The translations under genes and the position numbers were made by a program. DNA of 64,000 nucleotides from Polynucleobacter sp. 15G-AUS-farblos (GTDB lineage Bacteria > Pseudomonadota > Gammaproteobacteria > Burkholderiales > Burkholderiaceae): contig NZ_JACVOM010000006.1 in the NCBI RefSeq assembly GCF_018882445.1, positions 1 through 64,000 on the forward strand. Direction: 5' to 3'. Below, one piece after another: positions 17,843 through 26,739 of this stretch. The first letter of the stretch is position 1, and each line of letters opens with the position of its first letter. Below the pieces are notes generated by a model that saw only the letters and a program-made list of their open reading frames with translations, was not told the origin of the DNA and ran no database searches.

Positions 17843-18664
17843 TTAAACCAGGGGAAAGGGTTTTCCTTGAAAAGGCTCTCCTGGTTTAATGCTAATTTGG
17901 GCATCGAATGCCTTTTCTTCTCCAGCGCTATTTGGGCGAGGAGAAAATATGGCCTCATCAACAATAAATCTGACGGATAAGCCTCTACGTTGACGATCCT
18001 TTGTGACATTTGGGCCTGAATAATGCCATACATATCCATCATGCAAGATCATGTCTTTTTGATCCATCTCCATGCAGACTAATTCATAGCCATGTTCAGC
18101 AGGATCTACTGGAATGAGCTCCCTTGTTTCATTTTCAAAGGGTGTATTTTTATAAAGGTCTACTGTTGCACGAAGCTCGCCTTTATGAGTTTTTAATGCA
18201 TATACCAGCGCACCAGAATCTTTAATTACCGGTTCGAATGGAATCCAAGTCGCTATTTGAACATTTGGGGTAATTGGATAATAAGACGCATCTTGATGCC
18301 AAGATAGAAATTTTCCTATTTCAGGCGGCTTATTGAAAACAATGGTTTCTAATAATTGAAGACGTAATTGAGCGCCATCATCGCTTGCAAAATGTTTTCG
18401 AATCACAGGGGCTATATTCTTTTCAATTAACTCCCAGGCTTCCGGATAGTCATCAAAGTCACAAAAACGCTGCTCTTCTCCGCTAACATGCCTCCACAAG
18501 GCAATGCGAGGTTTTTCATTAGGTGAGATGTGGGTGGTAATCCTTAAGTCTAAATCCATCCATTTATCACGAACCTTGTCAATGAGCTTTTCGTCTATGC
18601 AGTCTTTTAGAAGGACTACGCCATTTTCTTGATATTCTTTACCTAGCTCTGATGTTGCTTGCAT
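17843..18664 (-). CDS. Phytanoyl-CoA dioxygenase (PhyH)-family Fe(II)/2-oxoglutarate oxygenase
   Basis: The product has 273 residues. The iron-binding HxD lies at His123 and Asp125 (SWHQDASYYP) and the distal His at 214 in VWHYSGPN; an Arg-rich RQRRGLSVRF stretch supplies the 2-oxoglutarate-binding Arg. Because the acidic ligand is present, it should be a hydroxylase and not an SyrB2-type halogenase, which has Ala or Gly there. PhyH-family enzymes often hydroxylate NRPS-bound or free amino acids and lipids. The gene is divergent from the NRPS at 18972 with a 307-base gap, so it could be a tailoring enzyme. The substrate is unknown. Confidence 0.88.
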   Translation of the reverse strand: MQATSELGKEYQENGVVLLKDCIDEKLIDKVRDKWMDLDLRITTHISPNEKPRIALWRHVSGEEQRFCDFDDYPEAWELIEKNIAPVIRKHFASDDGAQLRLQLLETIVFNKPPEIGKFLSWHQDASYYPITPNVQIATWIPFEPVIKDSGALVYALKTHKGELRATVDLYKNTPFENETRELIPVDPAEHGYELVCMEMDQKDMILHDGYVWHYSGPNVTKDRQRRGLSVRFIVDEAIFSPRPNSAGEEKAFDAQISIKPGEPFQGKPFPLV

Positions 18665-18971
18665 TTATCTCTCTCAAAAACTGTAAAATTAAAAAATTAC
18701 CTCAATAAAACTGGTTATAAACATTATTGGACAGTAGCATATTTCATTCTCTAATTCTGTGATTTGTTATCCGTTTTTTAAGGTGGCAGTTCTCTTAGGA
18801 AATCATAGGAAATTCTAGAACCTGTCGATAAGATTGTTTAAATTCTCGATCACCAACAGGATGGTTGGCTCCAATTCCCCATATCAACATTCTTAAATAG
18901 CTGGTTTCTTTAAATTGTTTAACGGTTAAAGTAAGAAGTTAGCTCAATTGCATTGGAATAGAAAATCACTG
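18665..18971. promoter_or_regulatory. Divergent control region of the PhyH and NRPS genes, with a dyad
   Basis: This 307-base gap holds no gene that I can support. It is AT-rich near both ends. A perfect dyad, TTTAAC-G-GTTAAA, lies at 18918-18930, 42 bases before the NRPS start; a regulator such as the response regulator at 11710 could bind it. I see no convincing sigma-70 promoter, and the NRPS start has no strong ribosome site. Confidence 0.4.
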
Positions 18972-21900
18972 ATGTCAAATACAGTTGAAATAGCAGAAAC
19001 AAGCGGCGAGCCTTCCCTGAAAGTAGTTCTCCCCTTAACGGGCATTCAAACCTTCCTCTGGTTCCATCAGCGTATTGATAGTGCTCAGACGCCCTATAAC
19101 ATCGGCAATTTACTTCATATTCATGGGGAACTAGATATTGATCGGTTTACTCAAGCACACCACCAAATGCTCAAAGAAACGGATTGTTTGCGCATTCGTT
19201 TCTCAGAGCTTGATAATCTTCCGTATCAATCGATTGCGCCCTATGAAGAAATGCCTTTAAAGGTTTGGGACTTTAGTGATTCATCTGATCCGCAAGCTGC
19301 GGCACAGGAGTTATTAAAGGATATTGAATTACGACCATTTAATTTACTCCAAGATTCTCTGTACAGATTTGGCTTAGTAAAACTTGGAAAAGATCGAGCG
19401 ATCTTTTTTACCTTTTTTCATCATTTAATTATTGATGCAGTGGGTGGCTCAAAGATTTTCAATCTTTTAGAAAATTTATTTGAGAACATTCCCACACAAC
19501 TGCCTGAAAGATCCGAAAATGCGCCGCTTCTTTCATGGATGTATGCTGCCGAGGACTTCCAACGCTATAAGAATAGTGAGCAATGGAATGTAGATGAAGA
19601 ATATTGGAAAGAAGCCTTAAAGGGGCTCGGAAAATCAGTGTCATTATCTGATCAACCTCTAAAGCGGACGGATCTCTCCTCTCCGGGTTCTCTCCATTAT
19701 GGTTTAGATCGGAAAGAATATGAGCGAATTTGTCAGTGGGGTCTCAGTGAAGGGCGAAGTGCTTATATTGCTTTTGCTACCGCAGGGATTGTTTATTTAT
19801 CGAGAGCTACTCATTCGCATGATATTTGCATAGGGACCCCTAATTCGGGTCGCAATAAGCTTACTCGCAACTTAATCGGGATGTTGGCTAACGCTACACC
19901 TTTACGCGTTCAAATCGCAGATGAAGATCGGGTTGAAGATGTATTAAAAAAAGCGTCACGTGAATTGCGCTCTGGATTACGTCACACCCAATATCCGTAC
20001 GGCGAAATTACTCTCAATCGTCGTAAAGAGAATTTAGAATCACCTTTTTCTTTAATCATAAATTATTTGCCACTTGAACAAGTGGTTCAATTTGGGGCTG
20101 CAAGAGGCATTGTAGAGACGCTAGGAGCAGGGCCTGTAGCAGACATGGAAATCCATATATTTGATCGTATGGATCAGGGGCCGATTGATGTACGCATGGA
20201 TTTTAATTTATCCCGCTATAGTCGCGTTCAGGCCGAAGAGCATCTCGAGAGATATATCCAGCTACTTAAAAAATTACCTGATCTTGCAAAATCCCCTGTT
20301 GCCATGGTCACGACTCTTTTAGATCAAGAAAAAAAAGATTTATTCGACGTGGCCACTGGCCCTGATTTGCATTACGAAACTATCGATCTAACGATTCCAG
20401 CATTATTTGCCAAATCCGTTCGCCTGTATCCAGACAATCCTGCTATTTTGTATGAAGCAGACGGAGAGCTGCAGTCCATAACTTATGCTGAGCTGGATCA
20501 ACGCTCCAATCGTATGGCACGTTTTATGATCTCTCAAAAAATTGGCCCAGAGTGTATTGTAGGTATTCTCTTAACCCGCTCTCCAGATTTATTAGTTTGC
20601 ATATTGGCTACCCTCAAGGCGGGGGCAGCGTACTTACCCATCGATCCTGATTACCCCGCTGATCGGATTGAGTATATGTTGAGAGATAGTCAAGCCCAAT
20701 ATGTGATTAGTACTTCATCAATATATCAAGCGCTTTCACGCGAATTAGATCTAACGCTTCCTAATCTCATTGCAATAGACGACGCCACATTTCAATCAAC
20801 ATTGTTGAGTGATTTTTCTGAGATCGGCATTAGTGATAGTGAGCGTATGAGCCCCTTGCTACCCAAAAATCTTGCTTATGTTATTTATACCTCAGGATCA
20901 ACAGGAAAACCTAAAGGTGTGAGTGTTCCTCATGCAGGAGTGATTAACACTGCGAGGGCTAAGGTAGATGCTTTGAAGATTCTTGCCCATTCTCGAGTAA
21001 TGCAATTTGCCTCCCATGCTTTCGATGGAAGCGTACAAGAAATTTTCTCTACTTTGTCTACCGGAGCAACCCTGGTTCTCTCAGCGGGCAATATGAAAAT
21101 GAATACGATAGCCAATCTTGAAGAATTTTTGCATAAATTTTCTGTTACGCATGTTACTCTTCCGCCGGCCTTAGTTAAGATATTGCCTGATAAGGCATTA
21201 GAACAATTAGATACTTTATTGCTTGCAGGTGAGGAGTGTACGCCTGATTTGGTGAGGCGTTTAGCAGGCCAAGTAAGGCTGCTGAATGCGTACGGACCTA
21301 CAGAAGTGACAGTCAATGCAACGATGAGCCAAGCGCTTGATCCCAGCATAGATGGTTGCGAAGAACTTGGGACAGTATCTATTGGTAAGCCCATTGCTAA
21401 TGTTTCAAGTTATGTTCTAGATCAATATTTAGAATTAACTCCTAACGGCAAAGTTGGAGAACTTTATATTACGGGTATAGGGGTAACGAGAGGTTATCTT
21501 AATAAGCCAGGACTTACTGCAGAACGATTTCTCGCCTGTCCATTTGGAGAGTTTGGAGAAAGAATGTATCGGACTGGAGACTTAGTAAGGCGCCGTACCA
21601 ATGGAGACTTAGAATATGTTGGACGGGTAGATCATCAAGTAAAAGTTAGAGGTTTTAGGATTGAGCTCGGTGAAATTGAAGCACAAATCTTAAAAAATTA
21701 TCCTCAAATTGCCCAAGCGATAGTAATGCTTTATAAAGAAAATGATGAAGCTTTCTTAGTTGCTTATTTGGTTTCTGATGCTGCTGAAGTTCCAGCACTG
21801 CCACTTCCCAATTCTGAGCAATTACGTGAAACCTTAGCCCATTTTCTGCCTGATTATATGATCCCGTCACATTTTCAATATTTAGACGCAATGCCTTTGA

Positions 21901-22250
21901 CGGTTCATGGAAAAGTTGATAGAAAGGCTCTTCCTGCGCCTCAATTGGGAGAGATCAAAAATGACTTTGAAGCACCCATCAATGAAACTGAAAAGATTTT
22001 ATGTAGATTATTTGGAGAACTGGTTGGAATTGATAATGTTGGAGTAAATGATGATTTTTTCCACATAGGAGGGCACTCCTTATTGGCGATTAAATTAATT
22101 GCACGCTTTAAGGATGAGACAGGAGCAAGTATTCCAATGGATCAATTGTTTGAGCATGCAACCCCAAAAATCTTAGCATCGTTAATTGAGTCAAGCACCA
22201 TGAAATTGCTAGAGCCAGCCTTGATAAAAGGCATGGGTCGAGTGCAGTAA
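18972..22250 (+). CDS. Non-ribosomal peptide synthetase, single C-A-T module
   Basis: From ATG 18972 the product has 1092 residues (a TTG at 18948 is also in frame). The condensation domain (about 20-440) has HHLIIDAVGG, where the usual Gly after Asp is Ala. The adenylation domain (about 470-990) has [48 protein letters not shown] and NGK-type HGKVDRKALP. The carrier domain has FFHIGGHSLLAIK with the Ser to be modified. Hand alignment of the pocket to GrsA gives D-G-Q-T-L-A-A-V-N-K, which I cannot match to a known amino acid. There is no thioesterase or reductase domain, so release must happen elsewhere or through the type II thioesterase. A leading C domain implies an acyl or peptidyl donor. 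Confidence 0.96.
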   Translation: MSNTVEIAETSGEPSLKVVLPLTGIQTFLWFHQRIDSAQTPYNIGNLLHIHGELDIDRFTQAHHQMLKETDCLRIRFSELDNLPYQSIAPYEEMPLKVWDFSDSSDPQAAAQELLKDIELRPFNLLQDSLYRFGLVKLGKDRAIFFTFFHHLIIDAVGGSKIFNLLENLFENIPTQLPERSENAPLLSWMYAAEDFQRYKNSEQWNVDEEYWKEALKGLGKSVSLSDQPLKRTDLSSPGSLHYGLDRKEYERICQWGLSEGRSAYIAFATAGIVYLSRATHSHDICIGTPNSGRNKLTRNLIGMLANATPLRVQIADEDRVEDVLKKASRELRSGLRHTQYPYGEITLNRRKENLESPFSLIINYLPLEQVVQFGAARGIVETLGAGPVADMEIHIFDRMDQGPIDVRMDFNLSRYSRVQAEEHLERYIQLLKKLPDLAKSPVAMVTTLLDQEKKDLFDVATGPDLHYETIDLTIPALFAKSVRLYPDNPAILYEADGELQSITYAELDQRSNRMARFMISQKIGPECIVGILLTRSPDLLVCILATLKAGAAYLPIDPDYPADRIEYMLRDSQAQYVISTSSIYQALSRELDLTLPNLIAIDDATFQSTLLSDFSEIGISDSERMSPLLPKNLAYVIYTSGSTGKPKGVSVPHAGVINTARAKVDALKILAHSRVMQFASHAFDGSVQEIFSTLSTGATLVLSAGNMKMNTIANLEEFLHKFSVTHVTLPPALVKILPDKALEQLDTLLLAGEECTPDLVRRLAGQVRLLNAYGPTEVTVNATMSQALDPSIDGCEELGTVSIGKPIANVSSYVLDQYLELTPNGKVGELYITGIGVTRGYLNKPGLTAERFLACPFGEFGERMYRTGDLVRRRTNGDLEYVGRVDHQVKVRGFRIELGEIEAQILKNYPQIAQAIVMLYKENDEAFLVAYLVSDAAEVPALPLPNSEQLRETLAHFLPDYMIPSHFQYLDAMPLTVHGKVDRKALPAPQLGEIKNDFEAPINETEKILCRLFGELVGIDNVGVNDDFFHIGGHSLLAIKLIARFKDETGASIPMDQLFEHATPKILASLIESSTMKLLEPALIKGMGRVQ

Positions 22251-22267
22251 ATGATCAGGGTACGAGT

Positions 22268-22540
22268 TTAGGGTAGTGCTTGAAAATGCGGATGTAAGTC
22301 ATTTGCATGTTGAACTAAATTTTCAAGATCTTTCTGTGAGACCTTATTGGGCTTGGCAGGGATCACTAAGGTGAAATGAGTCTCAGTATTTTGTATGACT
22401 GCAACTGAAATATTGCCAGCAATCTCAATACCTTCTTGCCTAAGTATTTCTTTAGGGTTATTCATTAAATGATCGGCAAATTCAGGATCTGCCCAACATT
22501 TATGGACAAGTTCTTTATATTTAACGCTTGTTTCGTTCAT
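22268..22540 (-). CDS. NHLP (nitrile hydratase-like leader) family small protein
   Basis: The ATG at 22540 gives 90 residues; longer frames add an unlikely hydrophobic leader. The sequence follows the NHLP/nitrile hydratase alpha-like leader pattern: KCWADPEFADHLMNNPKEIL, then GIEI and a beta-rich segment VAVIQNTETHFTLVIPAKP, ending with an Asp-Leu-Glu-Asn-Leu helix. Family members usually act as leader regions of ribosomally made modified peptides and end in a Gly-Gly cleavage site before a core. Here there is no Gly-Gly and only about 15 residues follow, with no Cys. No LanM, YcaO or radical SAM gene is in the window. It lies tail to tail with the NRPS, 17 bases apart. Confidence 0.7.
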   Translation of the reverse strand: MNETSVKYKELVHKCWADPEFADHLMNNPKEILRQEGIEIAGNISVAVIQNTETHFTLVIPAKPNKVSQKDLENLVQHANDLHPHFQALP

Positions 22541-22643
22541 AATGGAGTAGCCTTTTATAGATTTGATGTATAGAGCTATTAAAGTGATTGGTAAACGTAA
22601 AATTATCACTGGGCAGGTTAACTTATATTAAATCATTTTGATC

Positions 22644-23228
22644 ATGAATAATTCAAATTCTCAACAGCAAGTCCTGTATCCAGTTTCATTCGTATCTTAT
22701 ATTGCTATAGAGGCACTCTTCCTCGCTGTTTTAGGAATTCTTTGTTTTTATGTTGATCAACAAAAAGATTATAGAAACGATTATGGCATCTTGAGTGCAA
22801 TTATTTTCGCTGGCTTTTTTTGCCGTGGGATAACAATATATCTGCTTACAACTATAGTTTCAAAAAATCTTGCCCTCTCCTTACTTACTCCATTAGTGGA
22901 GTTAATATTCGTAATTTTTCTATTTACACATCCCGTAGAAGTCTTTAAACATTTGCAAACTTTTGCCGGTTACTTTTTAATCTTAACCGGAGTTCTTCGG
23001 CTCTATGATGCCTATTGGATGAAGATTCAGGGAGTTATATCATTTTGTTGCGCTACAGGATTATTGCTCATAGCAAATGGTATTTTGATCCTGCTGGACT
23101 GGCCATCGGCTGGTCTCTGGAGTCCTTGGATTGTCATTGGTGTAGAGCTTATTACACTTTCTGCCTTACATTTTTGGTTTGTTTTTTTTGTTCGATCTAA
23201 TATTGACTTAGGAACTAGTAAAGCATAG
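22644..23228 (+). CDS. Six-helix membrane protein, possibly HdeD/DUF308-like
   Basis: The ATG at 22644 gives 194 residues (a TTG two codons earlier is also open). About six hydrophobic helices are spaced along the whole length, with Gly and Pro at their ends (for example LILTGVLRLYDAYW and LLLIANGILILLDWPSAG). The rhythm of paired helices with a GIL-x-x-x-P pattern resembles HdeD/DUF308 proteins, linked to acid resistance, but the match is by eye and weak. It is divergent from the NHLP-like gene with about a 100-base gap and 32 bases upstream of tatD. Confidence 0.62.
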   Translation: MNNSNSQQQVLYPVSFVSYIAIEALFLAVLGILCFYVDQQKDYRNDYGILSAIIFAGFFCRGITIYLLTTIVSKNLALSLLTPLVELIFVIFLFTHPVEVFKHLQTFAGYFLILTGVLRLYDAYWMKIQGVISFCCATGLLLIANGILILLDWPSAGLWSPWIVIGVELITLSALHFWFVFFVRSNIDLGTSKA

Positions 23229-23260
23229 CTTTATAAAAATTGGGTTTTTAGAATACAGGC

Positions 23261-24073
23261 ATGTTTATAGATTCTCATTGCCACCTTAATTACCCTGAAT
23301 TCAGTGAGCGTATGCCCGCGGTACTGGAGAGTATGGCTCAAGCTAAAGTTACCCATGCACTTTGTATTGGTGTTGACATCCCTAACTTTTATCAAATAAA
23401 AAACCTGATTAATACATATGATCACCTTTATGGTTCTGTAGGTGTTCATCCTGATTTTGAAAATACACCAGAGCCAACTGAGGAATACTTAATTGAAGAA
23501 GCAAAGCACCCTAAGATTATTGCCATTGGTGAAACTGGGTTAGATTACTTTCAAATTGAAAAAAAGATATCTAGTAACCTTGAGTGGCAAAGAGAGCGTT
23601 TTAGGATACATATTCGATCTGCTATTGCTACCGGCAAACCCTTAATTATTCATGTACGAGAAGCAGCTGACGATACGCTCAGAATATTACAAGAAGAGGG
23701 CGCAGAAAAAGCTGGTGGAGTTATCCATTGTTTTACAGAAAGCTTTGATTTTGCAAAGCAGGCCATGGACTTGGGATTTTATATTTCTTTTTCAGGTATT
23801 GTGACATTCAAAAATGCTAAGGCATTACAAGAAACCTGTCGTCAGCTTCCGCTGGATCGGATATTAATCGAAACTGACTCTCCTTTTTTGGCCCCGAATC
23901 CCTATAGAGGCAAAGTGAATGAGCCGGCTTGGGTGGCTCATGTAGGTGCTTTTGTTGCGGATTTAAGAAATATTTCTGTTGAGGCCTTAGGAGAGGCTAC
24001 CAGCAATAATTTCTATCGCTGCTTTAATTTAACGAAAAATCAATCTTCACTAGCAACTCCAATGATGGTTTAA
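23261..24073 (+). CDS. TatD-family metal-dependent deoxyribonuclease
   Basis: The 270-residue product opens with the metal-binding MFIDSHCHLNYPEF, followed by SVGVHPDFE, AIGETGLDYF, LIIHVREA, GVIHCFTES and ETDSPFLAPNPYRG, which together define the TatD/YcfH family of TIM-barrel 3'-5' nucleases acting in DNA repair or quality control. Length and motifs are normal. It probably marks the return from the accessory region to the core chromosome. Which of several TatD paralogues it is cannot be told. Confidence 0.94.
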   Translation: MFIDSHCHLNYPEFSERMPAVLESMAQAKVTHALCIGVDIPNFYQIKNLINTYDHLYGSVGVHPDFENTPEPTEEYLIEEAKHPKIIAIGETGLDYFQIEKKISSNLEWQRERFRIHIRSAIATGKPLIIHVREAADDTLRILQEEGAEKAGGVIHCFTESFDFAKQAMDLGFYISFSGIVTFKNAKALQETCRQLPLDRILIETDSPFLAPNPYRGKVNEPAWVAHVGAFVADLRNISVEALGEATSNNFYRCFNLTKNQSSLATPMMV

Positions 24074-24121
24074 TATAAACATCAGAAAAGCCTTATTAAT
24101 GGGGACGTAAGTATTAGCATC

Positions 24122-24535
24122 ATGGTGGAAGATAAAAAACATATTCCCGAAATTTTAGTGGGTATCCTATTGTTGACTGAATTTATAAACTGGATCAGTT
24201 TCATACCTCCAGATGATTATTCATTTCACATGCCGCCGCTGGATTTTTTTCAACCGATTATTGTTTTCTTAACGTCTGCTCTTGCAGCTTTCTTGCTATT
24301 TCAAAATCCCAGCTTAGCAAGGAAAAGACTTTTTATCGTCATACAGTCAGCGGTGATTGCTCTTGATATTTTTCTTGTGACTGTAGTTTCTTTAAATTGG
24401 CGTTTAAATTTTGCTGGAATGCTTGACCAAATTGCAATTTCCCTCTTAATTGTAATTATCTTTTCAAGATTCATCCTTATTTACCGCGCCATTAAAATCC
24501 CCAGTGATTTGGCTGACGAGTCTTTGGCACCCTAA
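24122..24535 (+). CDS. Small integral membrane protein, unknown
   Basis: The 137-residue product has four likely membrane helices (around residues 12-25, 43-60, 72-92 and 100-120). The region between helices one and two is rich in Pro and Asp (FIPPDDYSFHMPPLDFF). I recognise no family. It is 48 bases after tatD on the same strand and ends shortly before the tRNA-Val promoter. Amino-acid composition and frame look like a real membrane protein. Confidence 0.6.
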   Translation: MVEDKKHIPEILVGILLLTEFINWISFIPPDDYSFHMPPLDFFQPIIVFLTSALAAFLLFQNPSLARKRLFIVIQSAVIALDIFLVTVVSLNWRLNFAGMLDQIAISLLIVIIFSRFILIYRAIKIPSDLADESLAP

Positions 24536-24558
24536 ATCCCCATATCTTATGTAAGCAT

Positions 24559-24587
24559 CTGACTCTATCGATAAGATAAGGTAAAAT
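24559..24587 (+). promoter_or_regulatory. Likely sigma-70 promoter of tRNA-Val
   Basis: CTGACT (24559-24564) and TAAAAT (24582-24587) are 17 bases apart, close to the consensus TTGACA/TATAAT, and transcription would start just before the tRNA at 24597. Confidence 0.5.
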
Positions 24588-24596
24588 GATAACTTT

Positions 24597-24673
24597 AGGC
24601 TCGTAGCTCAGTTGGTTAGAGCACCACCTTGACATGGTGGGGGTCGTTGGTTCGAGTCCAATCGAGCCTACCA
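24597..24673 (+). tRNA. tRNA-Val (GAC)
   Basis: The 77-base gene folds into a cloverleaf: acceptor AGGCTCG pairs with CGAGCCT, the discriminator is A and CCA is encoded. The anticodon stem CCACC/GGTGG encloses TTGACAT, giving anticodon GAC. The T loop GGTTCGAGTCC is standard. Confidence 0.97.
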
Positions 24674-24689
24674 ACGAATAAGACCCAAA

Positions 24690-24731
24690 GAGGCGCGGAT
24701 GCTCAACGGCTGCCGCGCTTTCTTTTTCTTG
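24690..24731 (+). terminator. Terminator after tRNA-Val
   Basis: GCGCGG (24693-24698) pairs with CCGCGC (24713-24718) around a 14-base loop, then comes a T-rich run. It sits between the tRNA and thrS. Confidence 0.6.
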
Positions 24732-24774
24732 AGCGATGTATTAAATGAAGTTCGGTAAATAAGATGGAGTTGTC

Positions 24775-26697
24775 ATGCTTGTAGTTACTCTGCCCGATGG
24801 ATCAAAACGTGAGTTTGAGGCTCCCGTTCGTGTAGCGGATGTTGCTCAAAGTATTGGAAGTGGGCTTGCAAAAGCTGCCTTAGGTGGCATTGTTGACGGC
24901 AAGATGGTGGATACCAGCTTTTTGATCGACAAAGATAGTCAGCTGGCGATCATTACCGATAAGAGTCCTGAGGCTTTAGAAATTGTGCGTCATTCCACGG
25001 CACACTTATTGGCTTACGCTGTGAAAGAGTTATTTCCTGAAGCGCAGGTCACGATTGGTCCAGTTGTAGAGAACGGTTTTTATTACGATTTCTCTTACCA
25101 TCGTCCATTCACACCAGATGACTTAGTTGCGCTTGAAAAGAAAATGACTGAGCTCGCCAAAAAAGATGAGCTAGTAACTCGTAGCGTATTGCCGCGCGAT
25201 GAAGCGATCAAGTTCTTCAAAGATCAGGGCGAAGATTACAAAGCAGAATTAATTGCGAGTATTCCGCAAGGCGAAGATGTATCTCTATATGCAGAAGGCA
25301 AGTTCACCGACTTATGCCGAGGTCCGCACGTACCTTCTACGGGTAAGTTAAAAGTCTTTAAGCTGATGAAGCTTGCTGGTGCTTACTGGCGTGGCGATAG
25401 TAAAAATGAGATGCTGCAGCGAATTTACGGAACTGCATGGTTGCGCAAGGAAGATCAAGATGCGTATTTGCATATGCTTGAAGAGTCTGAGAAGCGAGAT
25501 CATCGTCGCTTAGGAAAGCAACTCGATTTATTTCATTTCCAAGAAGAAGCGCCCGGTTTAATTTTCTGGCATCCAAAAGGCTGGTCAATCTGGCAAGAAG
25601 TTGAGCAGTACATGCGACGCGTGTATCAACAAGAGGGCTATCAAGAAGTCAAGGCGCCCCAGATATTGGATCGCGGTCTTTGGGAAAAGTCTGGTCACTG
25701 GGAAAACTATAAAGAAAATATGTTCACGACGGAGTCGGAGAACCGTGCTTATGCATTAAAGCCGATGAACTGTCCAGGCCATGTACAAATTTATAACTCC
25801 GGTTTGCATAGCTATCGTGAGTTGCCATTACGTTTTGGTGAGTTTGGTCAATGTCATCGCAATGAACCATCGGGTGCTTTGCATGGCTTGATGCGCGTGC
25901 GCGGCTTTACGCAAGATGATGGTCATATTTTTTGTACCGAAGATCAAATTCAGTCAGAAGTTGCCGCCTTTGATAAAGCGGTCCGCGCTGTTTATCAGGA
26001 CTTTGGCTTTACCGAAGTAGCCGTGAAGCTCGCTTTACGCCCTGCAAAACGCGTTGGCGACGATGCCATTTGGGAGAAGGCGGAAGAAGCACTGCGTGGA
26101 GCATTAAAGGCCTCTGGCCAAGAATGGGAAGAGTTGCCAGGAGAGGGTGCTTTTTACGGTCCAAAGATCGAATACCACCTGAAAGACTCAATTGGCCGTA
26201 CTTGGCAGTGCGGCACGATTCAGGTTGATTTCTCAATGCCAGCCCGTTTAGGCGCTGAATATGTAGCTGAAGACAACAGCCGTAAGACCCCAGTGATGCT
26301 CCATAGGGCAATAGTGGGCTCTTTAGAGCGTTTTATTGGCATTTTGATCGAAAACCACGCTGGGAATATGCCCGTTTGGCTTGCTCCTACTCAGGCTGTA
26401 GTCCTAAATATCTCGGGAAATTCTGCTGCATATGCACAACAAGTGCAGCAATTGCTGAAAAAACAAGGGTTTAGAGTCGAATCTGATTTGCGGAACGAGA
26501 AAATTACGTATAAAATACGCGAGCACGCATTACAGAAGATCCCATTTTTGCTAGTTGTAGGTGATAAAGAGTCTGAAAGTAATACGGTAGCCGTTCGTGC
26601 CCGTGGCGGAGTGGATTTAGGTGTAATGCCTCTTGATGCCTTCGTTGCCCGACTCCAGCAGGATATATCCCAAAAAGTCGGACCCGAGCCTAGCTAG
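24775..26697 (+). CDS. thrS: Threonyl-tRNA synthetase
   Basis: The 640-residue enzyme charges tRNA-Thr. It starts with a TGS domain ([18 protein letters not shown]), then the editing domain with [16 protein letters not shown], the class II core with motif 2 ([20 protein letters not shown]) and motif 3 ([17 protein letters not shown]), and a C-terminal anticodon-binding domain ([14 protein letters not shown]). The catalytic zinc ligands (Cys in [12 protein letters not shown] and the later His residues) are present. GGAG lies seven bases before the ATG. It leads the thrS-infC-rpmI-rplT-pheS-pheT-ihfA cluster. Confidence 0.98.
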   Translation: MLVVTLPDGSKREFEAPVRVADVAQSIGSGLAKAALGGIVDGKMVDTSFLIDKDSQLAIITDKSPEALEIVRHSTAHLLAYAVKELFPEAQVTIGPVVENGFYYDFSYHRPFTPDDLVALEKKMTELAKKDELVTRSVLPRDEAIKFFKDQGEDYKAELIASIPQGEDVSLYAEGKFTDLCRGPHVPSTGKLKVFKLMKLAGAYWRGDSKNEMLQRIYGTAWLRKEDQDAYLHMLEESEKRDHRRLGKQLDLFHFQEEAPGLIFWHPKGWSIWQEVEQYMRRVYQQEGYQEVKAPQILDRGLWEKSGHWENYKENMFTTESENRAYALKPMNCPGHVQIYNSGLHSYRELPLRFGEFGQCHRNEPSGALHGLMRVRGFTQDDGHIFCTEDQIQSEVAAFDKAVRAVYQDFGFTEVAVKLALRPAKRVGDDAIWEKAEEALRGALKASGQEWEELPGEGAFYGPKIEYHLKDSIGRTWQCGTIQVDFSMPARLGAEYVAEDNSRKTPVMLHRAIVGSLERFIGILIENHAGNMPVWLAPTQAVVLNISGNSAAYAQQVQQLLKKQGFRVESDLRNEKITYKIREHALQKIPFLLVVGDKESESNTVAVRARGGVDLGVMPLDAFVARLQQDISQKVGPEPS

Positions 26698-26739
26698 GGT
26701 TAGAACGGTTTTTATTGTTTTTTTAAAGGAATTAAGAAG

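Noticed and set aside
17843-18664. SyrB2-type non-haem iron halogenase
   Set aside because: The HxD acidic iron ligand (Asp125) is present, whereas halogenases have Ala or Gly there.
20930-21394. 154-codon minus-strand open frame inside the NRPS
   Set aside because: It is the reverse of the adenylation domain core, which has strong motifs on the plus strand.
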